NCBI RefSeq assembly: GCF_018812025.1
Contig: NC_063062.1
Location: 1,472,754 to 1,536,753 of the forward strand
Reading direction: 5' to 3'
DNA: 64,000 nucleotides
DNA from: Megalobrama amblycephala
Lineage: Eukaryota; Chordata; Actinopteri; Cypriniformes; Xenocyprididae
Shown: positions 56,736-64,000 of the stretch, in pieces
How the letters are laid out: the number at the start of each line of letters is the position of its first letter
Numbering within the stretch: the first letter of the stretch is position 1
Program-made: the position numbers and the translations under genes
Notes under the pieces: generated by a model
The model's database searches: none
The model's input: the letters and a program-made list of their open reading frames with translations, nothing else
What the model was told of the DNA's origin: nothing

Positions 56736-57489
56736 AGAATACTACGGAAGAGGATTAGGGCCAAGCAATAGTAAAAAAATAAAACCATCTCGAGATTAAA
56801 GTTGTTAAATTTCAAGAAAAAACTCGTTAAATATCGAGAAAAAAGTCGAAATAAAATGTTGAGAATAAACTCATTAAATTATGAGAATAAAGTCATTAAA
56901 TTGCGAGAAAAAAGTCGTTAAATTATGAGAACAAATTCGTAATTTAATGACTTTATTCTCAACATTTTATCTCGATTTTTTTCTCGAAATTTAACGACAT
57001 TTTTCTCATAATTTAACGAATTTGTTCTCGTAATTTAATGAGTTTTTTTTGTAATTTAATGACTTTATTCTAGACATTTTAACTCGAGTTTTTTCTCGAA
57101 ATTTAACAACATTTTTCTCATAATTTAACGAATTTGTTCTCGTAATTTAACGACTTTTTTCTCGTAATTTAACGACTTTTTTCTCGTAATTTAACAAGTT
57201 TATTCTCAACATTTTATCTCGACTTTTTTCTCGAAATTTAACAACATTTTTCTCATAATTTAACTAATTTGTTCTCGTAATTTAACGACATTTTTCTCAT
57301 AATTTAACGAATTTGTTCTCGTAATTTAACGACTTTTTTCTCGTAATTTAACAAGTTTATTCTCAACATTTTATCTCGACTTTTTTCTCGAAATTTAACG
57401 AGTTTTTTCTCTAAATTTAACAACTTTAATCTCGAGATGGTTTTATTTTTTTATTATTATTTGGCCCTAATCCTCTTCCGTAGAATACT
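56736..57489. mobile_element. 738-bp element with 8-bp target duplication, hAT-like
   Basis: AGAATACT is present at 56736-56743 and 57482-57489. The element between begins ACGGAAGAGGATTAGGGCC and ends GGCCCTAATCCTCTTCCGT, perfect inverted ends. The arms continue inward (AACCATCTCGAGATTAAAG against its complement). The centre is a minisatellite of 'ctcgtaatttaacgactttt'-like units (about 22 bp) with both orientations present. An 8-bp duplication suggests the hAT superfamily. No transposase. Confidence 0.85.
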
Positions 57490-58591
57490 ATTGCATTTTA
57501 AATGAGTAAAAAATGACAAATGGGCAAAAGCTAGGATAGTGGCAAAGTTTAAAAATGTAAATTAGGGTAAAAGTAATTATTCTTTAATGTGGCACAAAGA
57601 GATTTTTTGTTGTAAATATCCCTGACAAGATTGTTAGACTGACATTTTAGTGAATGTCTTCTGTAAATCATGGTGATATTTAATTTTTGCTCAGAAAAAA
57701 CAAACTTAATCAGGACTCATTCTGATGTATTGAAAAACAACTTATTACACTTATTGTTTTAATGCTTGAAAACCCTTTATCGTCTTGTAAAATTTCCATC
57801 CATTTGGATTACACAATTATAACATGCACTAATAATCTTACAGTAATAGTCATACAGTACATAAAAGAAACAGGCAAGATTTCTGTAATAGTACTAATAA
57901 ATTGAATGTGTTTTAAATACACAATAACTAGGTTTATATATTTATCAATTAATCCAATTTCATACTTAATTTCACAAACCAAACAACGAACAGATTTATG
58001 CTGATTCTAAGAAAGTTAAATGCATGCACTTTGAAAATATGATCATTTAAATAAAATCAAATAGATGCAAATAGTAAATAAACTGTTTTTTTTGAGTGCA
58101 GAAATCTTGACTGACAAATATGCATCACATTAAATTAATTCGTTTGTTCACGAAGCCAAATAAATGGAGATTTTTCTATGCCATTCAAATGCATAATTCT
58201 TAAATGTAGGCCTAATTATTTTTGAGTGTTTTATTAAAGTAAATGGACATAAATGGTTAAAACAGTAAAGCATTTACTACTAGAGATAAACTTTGGCCAC
58301 TGAATATATGCTATAAAATGCCAAGAGAAAATAAGCCGAACAGAAACTGACATAAACAGAAGTGTTAAATAGAAATGAAATGATCCATGTTTAACCAGTT
58401 TTAATGGAAACGCTGTAAAATCGGTCTTGTGTACAAATGATGAGGCTCTTATTGTGGACAAAACACAACTGAATGTTCAGTTTTCACTCTTGATTGTCTG
58501 CGGCTGTAAATTGAGTTCTCACAAAGAAATATTATGCCATTTTTGTCCAATTTCAGGCATTCATAAGGCAAGTATGGAGGTGTAGATGCTC
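57490..58591 (+). other. nptn: nptn intron 2, late part
   Basis: AT-rich; no supported feature. Confidence 0.5.
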
Positions 58592-58901
58592 TTAAAAGGA
58601 ATGGTTCACCTAAAAATGAAAACTCGTGTCTTTTGAAACCTGAATGACTTCTGTGGAAAACAAAAAGATTTATTTATAGCTGAATGTCTAAGCTTCTAAG
58701 AGTTCTCACATGCTATGGCTTCAAATGCATGAGTTGTGTGGACTTTTATGATGTTGATGGTGTTTTTGTCAGTCATTGCTCACCGTCCACTTTCATTGTA
58801 TGGAAAAATAGCAGCTCATTACAAACATAAACATCTTTTGTGTTTCACAGAAGACAGAAAGTGAGACAGAATCTTCATCTTTGGGTGAACTATCACTTTA
58901 A
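58592..58901. mobile_element. Short TTAA MITE
   Basis: Left end TTAAAAGGAATGGTTCACC and right end GGGTGAACTATCACTTTAA are inverted. The internal 'cacagaagacagaaagtga' motif is shared with the other short TTAA elements. Confidence 0.75.
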
Positions 58902-59119
58902 TCATCAAGATCAGCTATAAACGGACATATGTTTAACTTAATTAACAAGGTTTTTAAATTCTGTACGTGACACTATTTGACATTTCTTGTGTTTTTTTGA
59001 TGTGTTGTCTCCGTTCCCCATACAGGTACACGTCCTGGAAGGTCTCAAGGAAGCGTGAATGTCCACTACTTTCGTAATGTTTTATTCTCTAACTGTCCAG
59101 GACTTTGCATTTGTTTCAG

Positions 59120-59297
59120 AGCCACGAATCAATGCTTCCGATCAGGAGATTTTGCAGCCTAAAACGGGGCAGGAGTTGCCCATCACCCTTCAGTGTAACC
59201 TCACGAACTCACACAGCGCCCACCAGGAAACCTTCTGGATGAAGAACGGGCTGGAGATTGCCAACACAAGGACGGAGCACAAACACACCATGTTCAA
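59120..59297 (+). CDS. nptn: Neuroplastin, exon 3 (first half of the second Ig domain)
   Basis: 178 bp between ttgtttcag and GTGAG. The first two bases complete Lys (after exon 2) or Glu (after exon 1), giving the known PRI junction. It encodes TLQCNLT with the first Ig Cys and a potential N-glycosylation site (NLT), then FWMKNGLE with the core Trp. It ends mid-codon after AA of Lys (phase 2). Confidence 0.92.
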
Positions 59298-60975
59298 GTG
59301 AGATTTCAATGGAAAATTCACTTTCTGCTTTGGGTTTACCAGCTGAACGTCTCTACTGCATCTGTGGCATGCTTCACAGATTAATCATTTCGTCCCTCAG
59401 ATTATAAAAGCGAACAGGAAACACGCTTAAATTGGATTTTCAGGATTTCCAGTAGTTTAGCAAGCAGCACTGCGGATAAATGTTTAAAATATGCAATCTA
59501 CTGCACTGATTAGTGCTTCAAATACCTCTGGCTGACAGGTGGATGAATGAAAACGTGTCGTTTCACCCCAAAATCAAATGGAAAACAAACATATTAATTG
59601 AATTCATTAATATAATATCATATACACACACACCGGCCAATGATGTGACGTCATTACAGCGTCATTAAAATATCTTAAAATGCAATAAATGTATATATTT
59701 TTTATTCTGGCATGATTTTATAACATCATATATCAACTTAGTGCAAAATATTATTCAAATAATGTGCATAAGTCATTGCTTTATGCGAAAGAATGACCGG
59801 AAAAATGAATTTCATTGATGTCATTCGGAGTAACCGATATAAAGGGACCATTTTGTCATGTGGTCAATATCATGTGACAGGATGTGACATCATTCAGGAC
59901 CACATGGTCATGAAGCAAAGTAACTAACTCTCTTTTAACTATTTGAATATGCATGTTTTCACTCTCATATGCATGTCCTGAAACATCAGGTCATTCGGTG
60001 CAACCGCTATAAAACATGGGAAATGGTGTAATATTTAATTTTTTTACTAAATATGAAATGTTTGATTGTCCTTTTGTTAGATATCAGCCTGTTAGCATTG
60101 ATTGCAAATATCGTCATTCAGTAAAACTGAAATTTTGGTTAAACTGAATGACTTTTTTGGTGACAAATCATGATGATAAAAAGCAGTTAATTGATTATAA
60201 AAACCACATAATCTCATTGTTAACGCTTAATAAACTTAATTATATCTTTAAAAACCTTATTCGTCAATGACCCACATATATAAAATACAATTCATTTTTG
60301 CAAATGTGAAATATAATTTAAATGAAAATATAACAAAAATATAATTTATAATTTTGTTCATGTTTGGGGTGAAATGTGGCACATTTTCATGAGAATTATC
60401 AAATTAATTTCAGCATTATTAATGAAATGGAAAATAATGTCATGATGCAGAAATAAGTGTTCTATTATCAAAATATCATTTATTTTGATATAAAAAGAAT
60501 ATCATTTGTCAATTTCTCTTTTGACTTTGGGGTGAAATATAACCTGTCAGATTCACTCAGGCATTGTTGCAGTTTCAGAATTGCATCTCTGTAATATCAA
60601 GTATTTTAGAGTAACATCACGAGATACTCTGAGGACAATCAGGATGTTCAAGCACAAAATCTCTTTAGTAACACGTCTCATCAGAGCTCAAGCCCCCCAC
60701 CAGACCTTTCAGAAAGCCAGAGTGATGTGGCGAAAGGCGATCTGCTGTCAGACTGCATGTCACGGGCTCAGCAGAGACACTTCCACCCTGAACAGACAGC
60801 ACTGCGCCGGCAGCTCTTGCACTGCGTAATGAAGTCCCCCGTCCATGTTCCCAATGCGCCGCGCTGCCAAAACACATCTCCACCTGAAAATTGCTTTCTG
60901 AAAACCTTGTCATAATAGGGTTCTCTGTCTGGTGATTAATAATGTAATATATATTACCATGATTAATATCGGCTC
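59298..60975 (+). other. nptn: nptn intron 3, possible ~1-kb inverted-end element
   Basis: 'tttcaccccaaaatcaaatg' at about 59559 is inverted as 'cttttgactttggggtgaaa' at about 60520, suggesting a 1-kb repeat of unknown family. Otherwise no feature. Confidence 0.4.
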
Positions 60976-61840
60976 TTAAAGGAATAGCGCGCCCAAAAAT
61001 TATGTTATTTTTCTGTTTATAGTGACAAAGTGTGTTCACTTCAGAATTACAATTTCCTGATCATTTACTCACCCACGTCATGCATGTTCATGTCTTTCTT
61101 TCTTCAGTGGAAAAGAAATGAAGGTTTTTGAGGAAAACATTCCAGGATTTTTCTCCATATAGTGGACTTCACTGGGGTTCAACGGGTTGAAGGTCCAAAT
61201 GTCAGTTTCAGTGCAGCTTCAAAGAGCTCTACATGATCCCAGACGAGGAATAAGAGTCTTATCTAGAGAAACCATCAGTTATTTTCTAAAAAAGTAAACA
61301 TTTATATACTTTTTAACCATAAATGCTCGTCTTGCACTGCTCTGTGATGCGCCACGCATGACGTAATCATGTTGGAAAGGTCACATGTGACAAAAACTCC
61401 TAATTTTCTCCTCCAACTTCAAAATCGTCCAACATCATTGTTTTACCATTTTTTGTACGTTTACTTGCTCGGTACTTCCACCTATGTCACATGTGACCTT
61501 TCCAACATGATTACGTCATGCGTGGAGCATCACAGAGCAGTGCAAGACGAGCATTTGTGGTTAAAAAGTATATAATTTTAATTTTTTTTTAGAAAATGGC
61601 TGATGGTTTCTCTAGATAAGACTCTTATTCCTCGTCTGGGATCATGTAGAGCTCTTTGAAGCTGCACTGAAACTGACATTTGGACCTTCAACTGTTTGGA
61701 GTCCAGTGAAGTCCACTATATGGAGAAAAATCCTGGAATGTTTTCATCAAAAACCTTTTTAATTCTGAATCCTTTTACAGCATCCAAGTGACATGAGGGG
61801 GAGAAAATAAAGGTTTATTTTTGGTGAAGTGTTCCTTTAA
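60976..61840. mobile_element. Palindromic TTAA-flanked MITE, copy 3, next to nptn exon 4
   Basis: Same family as 1223-2032 and 15922-16682: 'ctttctttcttcagtgg', 'ccatatagtggacttcactg', the 'tgatcccagacgaggaataa' block and their inverted partners. The ends are TTAAAGGAATAGC and GTGTTCCTTTAA. The element ends 36 bp before exon 4. Confidence 0.8.
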
Positions 61841-62859
<1,019 letters not shown>

Positions 62860-64000
62860 TTTTGCATATTACAAAAGAGATTTATTTTAAAATAAATAAT
62901 ATATAATAAATAAAATAAAATTAATATAAATTGACATTTTAATTTTGATTTAATTAAGCATAAATTAGTGCCTGACAAATTCCTTTTTTTGTGTGTATTA
63001 CTTTTTTATTTTATTTATATTTTATTCAATTTAGTTTTATTTATTTATTTACAGTAAAAAAACTGTAATGCTATGATTTTTATTCATAAAATTTTACTTT
63101 AATTTTAATTTAAATAAGCATAAATTAGTACCTAACAAATAAATATATTACAAAACAAATTTATTACAAAAAAGAGATATATTTATTTATTTAAAGTGAC
63201 AGTAAAAACTTGTATTTTACTGTGATTTTATTTTTTAAATTTTAATTTAATTTAATACTTTTTTGCGTATTACAACATTTTTTAATTTATATTTTATTCA
63301 ATTTAATTTAATTTATGTATTTATTTATTTAGTTAAATACTATGATTTTTACTCTTAAAATTTTACTTTTTTTTAAATAAGCATAAATCATTACATATTA
63401 AAAATGAAACCTTATTTATATTTTGTGGTGAAATATGATCGATTGACAGGTTTTGTTTTTTTGCATATTACAAAAGAGATTTATTTTAAAATAAATAATA
63501 TATAATAAATAAAATAAAATTAATATAAATTGACATTTTAATTTTGATTTAATTAAGCATAAATTAGTGCCTGACAAATTCCTTTTTTTGTGTGTATTAC
63601 TTTTTATTTTATTTATATTTTATTCAATTTAGTTTTATTTATTTATTTACAGTAAAAAACTGTAATACTATGATTTTTATTCATGAAATTTATTTTTCTT
63701 TTTAATTTAAATAAGCATAAATTAGTACCTAACAAATAAAATATATTACAAAACAAATAAAAAAGAGATCTATTTATTTAAAATTACAGTAAAAACTGTT
63801 GTATTTTACTGTAATTTTATTTTTTACATTTTAATTTTTAATTTAATACTTTTTTTGCATATTACAAAAAAATAATTTATATTTTATTCGATTTAATTTA
63901 TGTATTTATTTATTTAGTTAAATACTATGATTTTTACTCTTAAAATTTTACTTTTTTAAATAAGCATAAATCATTACATATTAAAAATGAGACCTTATTT
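62860..64000. repeat. AT-rich tandem duplication, ~599-bp period
   Basis: 'ttttgatttaattaagcata' and the following 'aattagtgcctgacaaattc' occur near 62946 and again 599 bp later. The match extends over most of the 599 bp with small indels. Within each unit shorter motifs such as 'aaataagcataaattagtac' recur. The array runs off the window. Confidence 0.8.

Overview
The window looks like nuclear DNA of a teleost fish, most likely a cyprinid. It is AT-rich, intron-containing and packed with palindromic TTAA-flanked short transposons, (AT)n tracts and DIRS-type retrotransposons. The species call is an inference from gene and repeat content; no species-specific marker was identified.

Three host genes are visible. 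(1) A UDP-glucuronosyltransferase with an intact single-exon coding region (17704-19284, +). A relic of a second UGT lies 7 kb upstream, and a candidate non-coding first exon ends at 12111. (2) A small two-exon CALHM-like channel gene on the minus strand (exons 24326-24790 and 23037-23168). (3) The 5' part of neuroplastin, nptn (+): signal-peptide exon at 28449, the skippable Np65-specific Ig exon at 51941-52288, and two exons of the next Ig domain at 59120-59297 and 61876-61970. The rest of nptn lies beyond the window, so everything after 28.5 kb is nptn intron apart from these exons.

Two long, related DIRS1-type tyrosine-recombinase retrotransposons dominate the coding capacity. Copy A (2241-8349, +) lies upstream of the UGT. 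Copy B (41399-47733, -) lies antisense in nptn intron 1. Both keep the full DIRS architecture: 163-bp inverted terminal repeats, a 112-bp internal complementary region made of two 56-bp halves, and gag, RT/RNase H and tyrosine recombinase ORFs. Copy A has an open gag and recombinase but a wrecked RT/RNase H. Copy B has open RT/RNase H and recombinase but a frameshifted gag. Copy B landed inside a 113-bp tandem repeat, so its empty site can be read from neighbouring units.

The remainder is mostly repeats: palindromic TTAA-flanked MITEs (1.2, 15.9, 54.0 and 61.0 kb) and shorter TTAA elements, a TTAACCCT-ended family (1, 12.9 and 16.9 kb), a 738-bp element with an 8-bp target duplication (56.7 kb), a 5'-truncated L1 with a 19-bp duplication (11.4 kb), nested elements with a Myb-like fragment (31.5-35.1 kb), a tandemly expanded element (37.1-38.5 kb), a 1.2-kb TG-rich higher-order array (29.7-30.9 kb) and tandem duplications at 49.3-50.3 and 62.9-64.0 kb. 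No CRISPR arrays, rRNA genes or intact tRNA genes were seen.
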